From positions 41,041 through 105,040 of the forward strand of contig NZ_BGOW01000036.1 of the NCBI RefSeq assembly GCF_003851125.1: a stretch of DNA of 64,000 nt. Reading direction: 5' to 3'. Within the stretch, counting starts at the first letter, position 1. Each line of letters opens with the position of its first letter. Both the position numbers and the translations under genes were made by a program. This stretch comes from Sulfuriferula multivorans (GTDB lineage Bacteria; Pseudomonadota; Gammaproteobacteria; Burkholderiales; Sulfuriferulaceae). The notes under the pieces are model-generated. The model searched no databases and had not been told where the DNA came from. It saw only the letters and a program-made list of their open reading frames with translations. Shown here piece after piece: positions 22,962 to 31,259 of this stretch.

Positions 22962-23441
22962 TTAATGATGATGGCCGTGTTCGCCGTGGGCGTGACCGTG
23001 GGTAATTTCATCGGCGCTGGCTGCGCGTACGTTATCCACATGGCAGGAGAATTTCAGTGTTTGCCCAGCGAGCGGATGATTGCCATCCACCATCACGGTA
23101 TCTTCGGTCAGTTCGGTGACGGTGTAGAGCATGAATTCCTCTGTGCCTTCGGCCGCACCTTCAAACTGCATCCCCACTGCTATTTCCGCCGGAAACAGGT
23201 GACGCGGTTCGGCGCGCACCAATTCTGCTTCGTATTCGCCAAAGGCATATTCCGGCTCCAGAGTGACTTCGATGTCGTCACCTTCCTGCTTGCCTTGCAG
23301 CGCTTCTTCTACAGTCGGGAAAATACCGTCGTAACCGCCGTGCAGGTAGCTTACAGGTTCACTGCTTTTTTCCAGAATATCGCCTGCAAGATTGGTTAAC
23401 TGGTAGGAAATGGTGACGATGGTGTCTTTGGCAATTTGCAT
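22962..23441 (-). CDS. slyD: FKBP-type peptidyl-prolyl isomerase SlyD
   Basis: Cytoplasmic prolyl isomerase and chaperone, also a nickel donor in many bacteria. The 159 residues have an FKBP core with SYLHGGYDGIFPTVEEAL, the insert-in-flap chaperone domain (PEYAFGEYEAELVRAEPRHL) and DGNHPLAGQTLKFSCHV. The tail HGHAHGEHGHHH has seven histidines and could bind Ni or Zn, though it is shorter than in E. coli SlyD. It is a single gene. Confidence 0.94.
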   Translation of the reverse strand: MQIAKDTIVTISYQLTNLAGDILEKSSEPVSYLHGGYDGIFPTVEEALQGKQEGDDIEVTLEPEYAFGEYEAELVRAEPRHLFPAEIAVGMQFEGAAEGTEEFMLYTVTELTEDTVMVDGNHPLAGQTLKFSCHVDNVRAASADEITHGHAHGEHGHHH

Positions 23442-23510
23442 AATGTCCTCGGTAGGCCGGTGGATGATTGATGAAAGTGGTATGGCATGACCTGAATGCC
23501 ACGCTCTGAA

Positions 23511-23975
23511 TCAGAGTTGTTTGACTAATGCCAGCACTTGCTGAGCGTGCCCTTTGCTTGCCACGTCGTACAAGGCATGACGTACTATGCCTTGCTTATC
23601 AATGATGAAGGTAGAACGCAGGGCGCTTTTACGGCTTACACCATCTATTATTCTATCATGCAAAATACAGTATTTATGGCATACCACTGCATCCTTGTCT
23701 GCCAGCAGGCGTATGTTGATGCCGTGCTGGTCGCGAAACGCTGCATGACTGAGGCAATCATCCCGCGACACCCCAAAAAGCACAGTATCTAAGGCGGCGA
23801 AGTCAGCTGCCAGATCACTGAATTCGATGTTTTCCTGCAGGCAACTGGGCGCGCTGTCGCGTTTGTAAAAATACAACACCACATTTGCAAGGCCTTTGTA
23901 ATCTGCCAGCTTGATGAGTTCCATGTCGGCATCGACACAGCTAAAATTTGGCGCGATTTGACCTGGCTGCAACAT
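23511..23975 (-). CDS. Bcp/PrxQ-type peroxiredoxin
   Basis: A 154-residue AhpC/TSA-family thiol peroxidase. It starts LQPGQIAPNFSCVDADMELI, with the thioredoxin fold in NVVLYFYKRDSAPSCLQENI. The peroxidatic Cys is present (about residue 45), but the Thr that normally sits three residues before it (TPGC in the family) is Ala (APSC). A further Cys pair is at VVCHKYCILHD. The region otherwise follows the family, ending TFIIDKQGIVRHALYDV. Activity may be altered; alternatively this is a divergent subgroup. Confidence 0.85.
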   Translation of the reverse strand: MLQPGQIAPNFSCVDADMELIKLADYKGLANVVLYFYKRDSAPSCLQENIEFSDLAADFAALDTVLFGVSRDDCLSHAAFRDQHGINIRLLADKDAVVCHKYCILHDRIIDGVSRKSALRSTFIIDKQGIVRHALYDVASKGHAQQVLALVKQL

Positions 23976-24063
23976 GCTGACCTCGATGTGCGATTGCTCC
24001 GCAATGGGCGGATTTTAACCCATTTCAAAATTTGACTGTGGGTAATCTGGTTAGCTGTGGCGT

Positions 24064-24069
24064 TATAAT
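24064..24069 (+). promoter_or_regulatory. -10 box directly before the RoxA-type gene
   Basis: A consensus TATAAT ends six bases before the ATG at 24076, and no Shine-Dalgarno sequence is present. TTGACT at 24032 is too far (26 bases) to be a normal -35. If this -10 is used, the mRNA would begin at or next to the start codon. Confidence 0.4.
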
Positions 24070-24075
24070 CTGCGC

Positions 24076-25206
24076 ATGGACAAACACTTGCTTGGTGGTA
24101 TTAGCCCCACCCGATTTTTGCGTGAATACTGGCAAAAAAAGCCCTTGCTGGTCCGCAATGCAGTGCCCGGATTCGCAGGTCTGATTAACCCTGATGCGCT
24201 CATCGCTTTATCGTGTGAGGACGATGTTCAAGCCCGGTTGATACGCCAAAAAAAACAGGACTGGCAATTGCAGCACGGGCCCTTTGCCGGGACGGATTTC
24301 AAACGCATTGGAAAACAGCCCTGGACGCTGCTGGTGCAGGAGCTCAATCACCATCTGGATGCTGCTGAAACCTTGCTGACGCGTTTCAATTTCATCCCGC
24401 ATGCGCGGCTTGATGATTTGATGGTGAGCTATGCGGTTGATGGCGGTGGCGTAGGTCCCCATTTCGACTCTTATGATGTGTTCTTGTTGCAGGGCAAGGG
24501 GCAGCGTCTCTGGCAAATCAGCGCGCAAGACAAGCTTGACCTGGTGCCTGGCGCGCCATTAAAAATCCTGCGTCATTTCAAGGCGGAGCAGGAGTGGTTG
24601 CTGAATCCAGGGGATATGCTGTATTTACCTCCGCGCTACGCACACAATGGCGTCGCTGTAGGTGAATGCATGACTTATTCAATCGGATTCCGTTCCCCCA
24701 GCGTGCAGGAAATCGCTACTCAATTTCTGGTGTATTTGCAGGATAGAATCGAATTAACCGGTATGTATCAGGATCCAGAGCTGAGTTTGCAAAAACACCC
24801 TGCTCAAATCAGTGATGCAATGCTGGAGCAGGTCGAAACGATGCTGGAGCGTATTCATTGGACTCAAAAAGAGGTAGTGGATTTTCTTGGATGCTATCTC
24901 ACCGAACCCAAACCGCATCTATTTTTCGAGCCACCTGGCAATCCATTAAGTAAAGCAAGTTTTAACCGGCAGGCCCAGAAAATCGGCGTGCGCCTGGCAC
25001 CTCAGTCACAGATGCTGTTTCGGAACGGTAATTTTTTTCTGAATGGAGAGTATATTGGCATAAAGAAGGCGGGCAACCGTACCGCGTTGCAGATATTGGC
25101 TGATAGACGCCAGTTGCTATCTGCAGAAGTGGAAGCAGATTTGTTGCCATTGCTATATGAATGCTATCTCGATGGTTTTCTGTTGTCAGGTGCTAAACAT
25201 GGCTAA
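24076..25206 (+). CDS. roxA: Cupin-type ribosomal oxygenase (RoxA/YcfD family)
   Basis: JmjC-like 2-oxoglutarate/Fe(II) oxygenase; the E. coli member hydroxylates an arginine of ribosomal protein L16. The 376 residues match the two-domain form: N-terminal GISPTRFLREYWQKKPLLVR, the iron ligands HxD in VGPHFDSYDVFLLQGKGQR and a distal His in PPRYAHNGVAVGE, and a winged-helix C-terminal part with NPLSKASFNRQAQKIGV. It is transcribed divergently from the Bcp gene. Confidence 0.9.
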   Translation: MDKHLLGGISPTRFLREYWQKKPLLVRNAVPGFAGLINPDALIALSCEDDVQARLIRQKKQDWQLQHGPFAGTDFKRIGKQPWTLLVQELNHHLDAAETLLTRFNFIPHARLDDLMVSYAVDGGGVGPHFDSYDVFLLQGKGQRLWQISAQDKLDLVPGAPLKILRHFKAEQEWLLNPGDMLYLPPRYAHNGVAVGECMTYSIGFRSPSVQEIATQFLVYLQDRIELTGMYQDPELSLQKHPAQISDAMLEQVETMLERIHWTQKEVVDFLGCYLTEPKPHLFFEPPGNPLSKASFNRQAQKIGVRLAPQSQMLFRNGNFFLNGEYIGIKKAGNRTALQILADRRQLLSAEVEADLLPLLYECYLDGFLLSGAKHG

Positions 25207-25405
25207 GGATTGTCGCGACATATAGAATTAATGAAAAACGAGAGATTTTTTCGTAATCCGGGTGTAAAATAAAACCTTACGAAATACCATATACCCCTAG
25301 TATATTTCTTGGATTTTGCTAGAATTTTGCCCGTCGGTCATCATAAATGACTTTGGGCCGATCTTAATGTGGTTGCTTGTCATTATTTTTAACGAGGGAA
25401 CATAA

Positions 25406-25663
25406 ATGAAACATTCCATCCTGCTCGCCGCTCTTTTAGCCGTTTCTCTGTCTGCCTGTGGTAAAAAAGAAGAAGCCGCTGCTCCTGCACCGGCTCCTGA
25501 TGCAGCTGCTCCTGCTGCACCGGCTCCTGATGCAGCTGCTCCTGCTGCACCGGCTCCTGATGCAGCCGCTCCTGCTCCAGCTCCTGATGCAGCCGCTCCT
25601 GCTCCAGCTCCTGACGCAGCTGCTCCTGCTGCTCCGGATGCATCTGCTCCTGCAGCCAAGTAA
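25406..25663 (+). CDS. Small Ala/Pro-repeat lipoprotein
   Basis: An 85-residue protein with a clean lipoprotein signal (ILLAALLAVSLSACGKKEE, Cys at residue 18). Almost all the rest is repeats of PAPDAAAPAA or PAPDAAAP. A strong ribosome binding site (GAGGGA) and a downstream terminator show that it is a real, separately transcribed gene. Such proteins are often cell-envelope spacers, but no function is known. The long open frames seen on the other strands here are repeat artefacts. Confidence 0.8.
   Translation: MKHSILLAALLAVSLSACGKKEEAAAPAPAPDAAAPAAPAPDAAAPAAPAPDAAAPAPAPDAAAPAPAPDAAAPAAPDASAPAAK
25485..25650. repeat. 27/30-bp tandem repeat array in the lipoprotein gene
   Basis: About five to six in-frame units of 30 or 27 bases, each built around GCTCCTGATGCAGC, encode PAPDAAAPAA-type units. 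The first three copies are 30 bases long and nearly identical; the later ones are 27. The lengths keep the frame, so copy-number variation between strains is likely. Confidence 0.85.
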
Positions 25664-25689
25664 TAAACCCAGCAAGCTTACCTGCTGTT

Positions 25690-25718
25690 AAAAACCGGCC
25701 TTAGGGTCGGTTTTTTTT
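25690..25718 (+). terminator. Rho-independent terminator after the lipoprotein gene
   Basis: The stem ACCGGCC pairs with GGTCGGT (one G-T pair) around a short loop and is followed by eight T residues (25711-25718). It is preceded by an A-run. Confidence 0.85.
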
Positions 25719-25765
25719 CGTCCTGAATACTTGTTGCCTTGCGAAGAATTTGGTCATTTTCGACT

Positions 25766-26938
25766 TCAGGACGGGAGATATTCGCGCAGCCGTCGCACTG
25801 CTTCCTGCAAATTGGGTAATGAAGTTGTGTAGGCAAATCGCACGAAGCGCTGTGCTTGGTATGTGCCAAAATCCACACCCGGGGTGATGGCAACACCGGT
25901 TTGTTCCAGAATCTGCGCTGCAAAAGCGAAGCTGTCCTGGCTAAATCGCCCGCAACCAGCGTACAGATAGAATGCACCTTGCGGTAGATCGGGTAAATCA
26001 AAGCCAAGGTCGCGCAATGCGCTGGCGAGATAATCGCGGCGTATTTTCAGCTCGGTCTTGCGTGCTTCCAGAATGGTAAGTGTGGCAGGCGTAAAAGCCG
26101 CAAGGGCTGCGTATTGCGCCGGCGTGGAGGCGGCGAGGTACAGGTTTTGCACCAGCCGATCCAGTGCTTCCATTGCCCACTCCGGCGCTACCAGCCAGCC
26201 CAGCCGCCAGCCTGTCATCTGAAAGTACTTGGAAAAACTGTTCACCACGAACACCTGGTCCGAGTGCGCCAGCGCCGTGTGATAGCCGCCTTCGTAAATC
26301 AGTCCGTGGTAAATCTCATCCACAATCAGGGTGGCGCCGCGCGCCGCGCAGATAGCAGCAATGGCACGTACGTCGGCATCCGGCACGACGGTGCCGGTGG
26401 GGTTGGACGGCGAAGCCAGCAGCACGACCTTGACCTCGGGTGTCCAGTAACGCTCAACCAGTTTGGGTGTGAGTTGGTAGCCGGTATCCGCATCTACCGG
26501 TACGGCCAACGTGCGCGCTTCGATGAAGCGCGCAAAATGGCGATTGCATGGGTAGCCTGGATCGGCCAGCAATACGCTATCGCCAGGATCGGCGAGCACG
26601 CCCAGTGCAAGCAGCAGCGCACCGGATGCGCCGGGAGTGACGACCACGCGCTGCGGACTGAGCTGCACGCCATAGTGTTGTGCGTAAAAATCGGCAATGG
26701 CGCTGCGCAACTGCGGCAGACCGAGTGGGGGCGAGTAATACAGGTTGCCCTGCTCCAGTGCTGCGATGCCTGCCTCGACAATCGGATGCGGAGTGGGAAA
26801 GTCCGGCTCACCGATTTCCAGATGGATGATCGAACGCCCTTGTGCCTCCATCTGGCGCGCGCGTGCCAGGATGTCCATCACATGAAATGGTGCGATGTCT
26901 GCCATGCGTGCGGCAATGCGCGGGTGCGATGTATTCAT
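25766..26938 (-). CDS. Class I/II PLP-dependent aminotransferase
   Basis: A 390-residue fold-type I aminotransferase of the aspartate/alanine group. Visible: IHLEIGEPDFPTPHPI at the N-terminus, substrate loop YYSPPLGLPQLRSAI, PGASGALLLAL, the Asn of ASPSNPTGTVV, DEIYHGLIYEG, and the Schiff-base Lys in NSFSKYFQMTGWRLGW. The C-terminal Arg is in QRFVRFAYT. Substrate cannot be assigned. It overlaps the end of rmuC by 4 bases (ATGA). Confidence 0.9.
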   Translation of the reverse strand: MNTSHPRIAARMADIAPFHVMDILARARQMEAQGRSIIHLEIGEPDFPTPHPIVEAGIAALEQGNLYYSPPLGLPQLRSAIADFYAQHYGVQLSPQRVVVTPGASGALLLALGVLADPGDSVLLADPGYPCNRHFARFIEARTLAVPVDADTGYQLTPKLVERYWTPEVKVVLLASPSNPTGTVVPDADVRAIAAICAARGATLIVDEIYHGLIYEGGYHTALAHSDQVFVVNSFSKYFQMTGWRLGWLVAPEWAMEALDRLVQNLYLAASTPAQYAALAAFTPATLTILEARKTELKIRRDYLASALRDLGFDLPDLPQGAFYLYAGCGRFSQDSFAFAAQILEQTGVAITPGVDFGTYQAQRFVRFAYTTSLPNLQEAVRRLREYLPS

Positions 26939-28320
26939 GCTTCGGCGTCGGGCAGTAATGGCGCTGCGGGCTGCAAATGCTCCAGGTCCACCGATTCAAT
27001 CTGGCTGAAGCGCTTGCTGATTTTCTGGCTGCTGATGTGGACTTCCGTGGCGTCTTCATTGGCCAGACGGATATGGTCGGCGAGTTTTTTCATGCGCACG
27101 TCGAAACGCGAAAAATCCTTGCCCAGCTTGGACAGTTCGTCCTTGATGATGTGTACCTGACGCCGTGTTTCCACGTCCTTGATCACCGCGCGCGCGGTGT
27201 TGAGTACCGCCATCAGTGTAGTTGGCGAGACGATCCACACGCGCCGGCTCATGGCGTATTCGACCAGGTCCGAATGGTAGGCGTGGATTTCGGCGAACAC
27301 CGCTTCGGCCGGCACGAACATCACCGCGCCGTCCGAAGTTTCGCCTGCGATGATGTATTTGGCGGCAATGTCATCCACGTGCTTTTTCACGTCGGCCTTG
27401 AATGCACGCGTGGCCAGGGTACGATCGGCTTCGGCGGCGTCGCGGGCAAACATGCGGTTATAGTTTTCCAGCGGGAATTTCGAATCCACAGCCACGCGCC
27501 CGGTCGGTTCCGGTAGCATCAGCAGACAGTCCACCCGGCTGCCGTTGGATAATGTGGTCTGGAAACTGTACCCATCCGGCGGCATGATATTGCGTACCAG
27601 CCCTTCCAGTTGCACCTCGCCGAATGCGCCGCGCGAGCGCTTGTCGCCAAGCAGTTCCTGCAGGGTGAGCACGTTGCTGGACAGTCCGTCGATTTTCTTT
27701 TGCGCCTCGTCGATGGTGGCCAGACGCGCCATCACATTGGCAAAAGTCTCGTTGGTTTTCTTGAAGCCTTCATCGAGGCGTTCGCTGACCTTGCCGGAAA
27801 TTTCCGCGAGACGCGCATCCACGCTCTTTGCCAATGCCTCTACCGAGGCCGATAGCTGGGTAGTGGCATTTTGCATGGTGGTCTGGATCAGCGCCTGTTC
27901 TTCGCGGCCCTGTTTGGCCAATGTTTGCAAAGTCTGGGCGAGGGTCTCGGCCTGCACGGCCTGAATTTTGGCGGAAAAATCCGCCAGCTGCGCATTTTGC
28001 GCGGTGCGGCTGTCCGCGAGCTCGCGGGTCTGCGCGTGCTGTAGCGCCAGTACCGCTTCGCGCGTGGCAGTCAGTTCACCTGCTACGGTGTGGCGCAGAC
28101 GCTCGGATACCTCGGTCAATGCACTCTGGGTGCGATCGGACTGATTCGCCAGGCCGTTGTGTAAATCGGTGAGCATGGTTCGATGGCGTGCTTCCAGACC
28201 CTCCTGAAGCATGCCTGGCAGGCCAGCCTGTGCCTGCGTCAGTGCGTTGATTTTGAACCCGAGCCATAGCAGCACAGCAACGATAATGAGCGCCACCAGG
28301 GCAATGACGATTTCCAGCAT
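26935..28320 (-). CDS. rmuC: DNA recombination protein RmuC
   Basis: Limits inversions at short inverted repeats and is predicted to be nuclease-related. ATG at 28320 gives an N-terminal membrane anchor (MLEIVIALVALIIVAVLLWL), then a long coiled coil (about 40-210), then the RmuC domain with GDKRSRGAFGEVQLE, DSKFPLENYNRMF and SPTTLMAVLNTARAV. The protein has 461 residues, and the frame is open for another 18 codons upstream. It is translationally coupled to the aminotransferase. Confidence 0.94.
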   Translation of the reverse strand: MLEIVIALVALIIVAVLLWLGFKINALTQAQAGLPGMLQEGLEARHRTMLTDLHNGLANQSDRTQSALTEVSERLRHTVAGELTATREAVLALQHAQTRELADSRTAQNAQLADFSAKIQAVQAETLAQTLQTLAKQGREEQALIQTTMQNATTQLSASVEALAKSVDARLAEISGKVSERLDEGFKKTNETFANVMARLATIDEAQKKIDGLSSNVLTLQELLGDKRSRGAFGEVQLEGLVRNIMPPDGYSFQTTLSNGSRVDCLLMLPEPTGRVAVDSKFPLENYNRMFARDAAEADRTLATRAFKADVKKHVDDIAAKYIIAGETSDGAVMFVPAEAVFAEIHAYHSDLVEYAMSRRVWIVSPTTLMAVLNTARAVIKDVETRRQVHIIKDELSKLGKDFSRFDVRMKKLADHIRLANEDATEVHISSQKISKRFSQIESVDLEHLQPAAPLLPDAEA

Positions 28321-28493
28321 GATTCCTCCAGTCTGGGAATTATAACCGCGCGCGCCGCGGAAACCGTGCGGCAAATTTCCCGTAGCAAATCAGTTTGGAC
28401 GCATTGACATAGGAAATTTTGCTGGAAATTACGACTGGCACAGGCGGGCGAATCAAGTTATGTTTAACGCGTTTAAACAAGAGGAGAATAACG

Positions 28494-29012
28494 ATGATGC
28501 GTCAAACCGGCCTGATTTTTTGCCTGTTGATCGGCTGTCTGTCTGGATTCGCACCTGTTACGGCTGTTGCAGCAGCGCAGCAAGCAGACATAATCGGCGT
28601 GCAAAAACGCACCGACATCAAGGTTGTATACGACGACAAGGATGATGTGTGGGAGGCCGGGATCGGCAAGGGGCTGTATTATCTGCGCGGCCTGCTGGAG
28701 GCATATAAATCCTTGGGTATCCCGCAGGATCAGTTGCATATCAGCATCGTACTGCACGGCCCTACGGCGTACTGGCTGCTCAATGACCCGGCTTACCAGC
28801 GTGACAAAAAAGACCCATTTGCCTACAACCCGAACAGCCAGGTGGTGGCCGAACTGATACAGCATGGCGTGAGTGTGGAAATCTGTAACGTCACCATGCG
28901 CGCCAAGGGATTCACACAGGAAGATCTGTTGCCCGGTGTGGTGATCGTCCACGATGCCTATACCCGCCTGATTGACTTGCAGCAGCGTGGTTATGCCTAT
29001 ATTCGTTTTTAA
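28494..29012 (+). CDS. Exported DsrE-family protein
   Basis: A 172-residue protein with a signal peptide (RQTGLIFCLLIGCLSGFAPV, cleavage near AVAAA) and a DsrE/YchN-like domain: VVYDDKDDVWEAGIGKGLYY, ISIVLHGPTAYWLL, a Cys in GVSVEICNVTMRAKG, and LLPGVVIVHDAYTRLIDLQQ near the end. Cytoplasmic relatives handle sulfane sulfur on a Cys; a periplasmic one might do the same, which is inference. Two ATGs are adjacent (28494 and 28497), with GAGGAG 8 bases upstream. A Tat-exported protein at 37008-37808 shares the C-terminal pattern. Confidence 0.82.
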   Translation: MMRQTGLIFCLLIGCLSGFAPVTAVAAAQQADIIGVQKRTDIKVVYDDKDDVWEAGIGKGLYYLRGLLEAYKSLGIPQDQLHISIVLHGPTAYWLLNDPAYQRDKKDPFAYNPNSQVVAELIQHGVSVEICNVTMRAKGFTQEDLLPGVVIVHDAYTRLIDLQQRGYAYIRF

Positions 29013-29063
29013 TGGGCGTTTGCCAAATCGAAACTGTTTCAAATCCGGATTCACTCATTGCTC

Positions 29064-29726
29064 ATGATCATCAATGCAGACCACAGCCAGCGTGCACTGG
29101 TTGACCCCGCCCAACTGTCCTGGATGGATTCGCCGCTGCCCGGCGTGGCGCGCCGCATGCTGGAACGCAACGGCGCTGAAGCGGCGCGCGCCACTTCGAT
29201 AGTGCGCTATCAGCCGGGAGCCGGGTTTGACGCGCACACGCATCCGCAGGGCGAGGAAATCCTGGTGCTGGAAGGTATTTTCGAGGATGAATACGGCGTC
29301 TATCCGGCAGGCACTTATCTGAAAAATCCGCCCGGCTCGGCGCACCGTCCGTTCAGCCGCAGCGGCTGTACCTTGTTTGTGAAACTGCGCTACATGCAGC
29401 CGGGCGACACGCAGCGCGTGGTCATCCACACCCATGAATCGCACTGGCTGCCGGGGCTGGTGGAGGGATTGCAAGTGCTGCCGCTGTCCGAATCCGGCGG
29501 CGAGCATACCGCGCTGGTGCGCTGGCAGCCCGGCACGCGCTTTCAGCCGCACCGGCATTACGGCGGCGAGGAAATTCTGGTGCTGGAGGGTGTGTTTCAG
29601 GATGAGTTCGGCGATTACGGTCCCGGCATGTGGCTGCGCAGCCCGCATTTGAGCATGCATCAGCCGTTCAGCGAGCCGGGCTGTACCATCCTGGTCAAGG
29701 TAGGGCACCTGGACGTCGCAACTTGA
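29064..29726 (+). CDS. Double-cupin, ChrR-like protein
   Basis: A 220-residue protein made of two similar cupin domains. Both keep the metal motif: FDAHTHPQGEEILVLEGIF in the first and FQPHRHYGGEEILVLEGVF in the second. Each ends with a matching PFS-GCT segment. This is the fold of the ChrR anti-sigma factor C-terminus, but the zinc N-terminal anti-sigma domain is absent and no sigma factor gene is nearby, so a regulatory role cannot be claimed. ATG at 29064 is chosen over a TTG two codons upstream. Confidence 0.85.
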   Translation: MIINADHSQRALVDPAQLSWMDSPLPGVARRMLERNGAEAARATSIVRYQPGAGFDAHTHPQGEEILVLEGIFEDEYGVYPAGTYLKNPPGSAHRPFSRSGCTLFVKLRYMQPGDTQRVVIHTHESHWLPGLVEGLQVLPLSESGGEHTALVRWQPGTRFQPHRHYGGEEILVLEGVFQDEFGDYGPGMWLRSPHLSMHQPFSEPGCTILVKVGHLDVAT

Positions 29727-29738
29727 AACCGCAATATT

Positions 29739-30128
29739 TCAGTGCTTGCGTGAACCAGTGCCAAGCGCGTGGATTTCCGCAAACTGTTCCGGCGCGGCTT
29801 CGCGCAGGATTGCCGCCATGCCCTGTTTGGCGCGTTCATCGCCTTGCGCGGCGGCCAGACTGAATAATTCGTAGGCATGCACCAGGTTTTTCGGCACACC
29901 CACGCCCCGATAAAACATCAATCCCAGGTTGAACTGCGCCTGGCGGTCGCCCTCATCGGCAGCCGCGCCGTACCATTTGGCGGCCTCGAGATAGTCCTGC
30001 GGCGCATCCTTGCCTTCGAAATACATCACGCCGAGGTTGTATTGTGCGGTCACGTCGCCACCCTGTGCTGCTTCTAGAAGCTTTTTCAACGGGCCGTAAC
30101 CGGCGAGTTCGATAATATCCATCTGCAT
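29739..30128 (-). CDS. Sel1/TPR-repeat protein
   Basis: A short solenoid of about 129 residues with Sel1-like repeats: AAQGGDVTAQYNLGVMYFEG, AADEGDRQAQFNLGLMFYRG and AAAQGDERAKQGM. No signal peptide is seen. Sel1 proteins are protein-protein scaffolds; the partner is unknown. ATG at 30128 (MQMDII) or 30122 are both possible starts. It is convergent with the cupin gene. Confidence 0.8.
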   Translation of the reverse strand: MQMDIIELAGYGPLKKLLEAAQGGDVTAQYNLGVMYFEGKDAPQDYLEAAKWYGAAADEGDRQAQFNLGLMFYRGVGVPKNLVHAYELFSLAAAQGDERAKQGMAAILREAAPEQFAEIHALGTGSRKH

Positions 30129-30221
30129 TCCTTGTGTTGGACGAATTTTACCCGGCTCTGCGCGCACGCGCGTGAATCAGCTAAACTGTCGCGCTTCCAC
30201 GTCGCTAAAAACTCCTGGCCC

Positions 30222-30767
30222 ATGGCACTCAAAGCAACCATCTTCAAAGCCGACCTGCAAATCGCCGATATGGACCGGCACTATTATGCCAGCCATGCGC
30301 TGACCCTTGCGCGCCATCCGTCGGAGACCGACGAGCGCATGATGGTGCGTGTATTGGCTTTCGCCCGTCACGCTCACGAATATCTGACGTTCGCCAAAGG
30401 CATTTCCGAGGCGGATGAGCCGGATGTATGGCAAAAGGATTTGACCGGTGCGATTGATCTCTGGATAGACGTGGGCCTGCCCGATGAAAAACGCATCCTC
30501 AAAGCCAGCGGCCGCGCGAATCAGGTAGTGATTTACACGTATGGCGGCCATGGCGCCAACCTGTGGTGGGCTGCCATCAGCTCCAAGCTTGCGCGGCTGA
30601 AAAACCTGACCGTAATTAATTTGCCATTGCCAGTCACCCAGGCGCTTGGCAAACTGGCGCAGCGCAACATGCAGCTCAGTTGTACGATAGAAGACGGCGC
30701 AATCTGGCTGTCCGGCGACGCCGAAACGGTAGCGGTGGAATTCGTCGTGCTGCAGGCACCGGCCTGA
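30222..30767 (+). CDS. yaeQ: YaeQ family protein
   Basis: A 181-residue protein with the YaeQ family start MALKATIFKADLQIADMDRH and the conserved ARHPSETDERMMVRVLAFA. GLPDEKRILKASGRA and VVIYTYGG follow. The fold resembles PD-(D/E)XK nucleases; the E. coli protein was linked to suppression of RfaH loss, but its function is unclear. ATG at 30222 is chosen because the 30 codons upstream lack family similarity. Confidence 0.92.
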   Translation: MALKATIFKADLQIADMDRHYYASHALTLARHPSETDERMMVRVLAFARHAHEYLTFAKGISEADEPDVWQKDLTGAIDLWIDVGLPDEKRILKASGRANQVVIYTYGGHGANLWWAAISSKLARLKNLTVINLPLPVTQALGKLAQRNMQLSCTIEDGAIWLSGDAETVAVEFVVLQAPA

Positions 30768-30797
30768 GAGTACGCCATTGATTGCCGGGGTTCAGTC

Positions 30798-31238
30798 ATG
30801 CACATCTGGGTAGATGCCGACGCCTGTCCGGGCGTCATCAAGGATATCCTGTTTCGCGCCGCCGAGCGGGCGCAGATTTCCATGACCCTGGTTGCCAACC
30901 AGTTGCTGCGCACGCCGCCTTCGCCGTATATCCGCGCGCTGCAGGTACCCAGGGGTTTCGATGTGGCAGATAACGAGATTGTGCAGCGGCTGCAAGCGGG
31001 TGACCTGGTGATTACCGCCGATATTCCACTGGCGGCGGACGTCATCGAAAAAAGCGGGCACGCGCTCAACCCCAGAGGCGAGTTTTACAGCAAGGAAACG
31101 ATCCGGGCTTTACTCACCATGCGCAACTTCATGGACGAATTGCGCGGCAGCGGTGTTCAGACAGGCGGCCCGGCGGTCTTTTCAAATAGTGACCGCCAGG
31201 CGTTTGCCAATCAGCTGGATAAGTTCCTGGCGCGTTAA
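30798..31238 (+). CDS. YaiI/YqxD family DUF188 protein
   Basis: A 146-residue protein starting [20 protein letters not shown], with [20 protein letters not shown] and a C-terminal [20 protein letters not shown]. These are the DUF188 signatures. The acidic cluster (VDADACP, TADIPLA) is PIN-like and suggests a nuclease-type fold, but the activity is not established. It is 30 bases after yaeQ and probably cotranscribed with it. Confidence 0.9.
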   Translation: MHIWVDADACPGVIKDILFRAAERAQISMTLVANQLLRTPPSPYIRALQVPRGFDVADNEIVQRLQAGDLVITADIPLAADVIEKSGHALNPRGEFYSKETIRALLTMRNFMDELRGSGVQTGGPAVFSNSDRQAFANQLDKFLAR

Positions 31239-31259
31239 CGCCAGCCATAATTCGTAGAG

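Noticed and set aside
24032..24069. Standard sigma-70 promoter for the RoxA-type gene using TTGACT and TATAAT
   Set aside because: The spacer is 26 bases, too long for a normal promoter.
25485..25650. CRISPR array
   Set aside because: The repeats are contiguous, in frame and coding, without unique spacers.
25297..25659. Ala/Gly/Ser-rich frames opposite the lipoprotein repeats
   Set aside because: Produced by reading the tandem repeats on the wrong strand; the plus strand has signal peptide, ribosome binding site and terminator.
29064..29726. ChrR anti-sigma factor
   Set aside because: No zinc anti-sigma domain and no ECF sigma gene in the window; only the cupin fold is supported.
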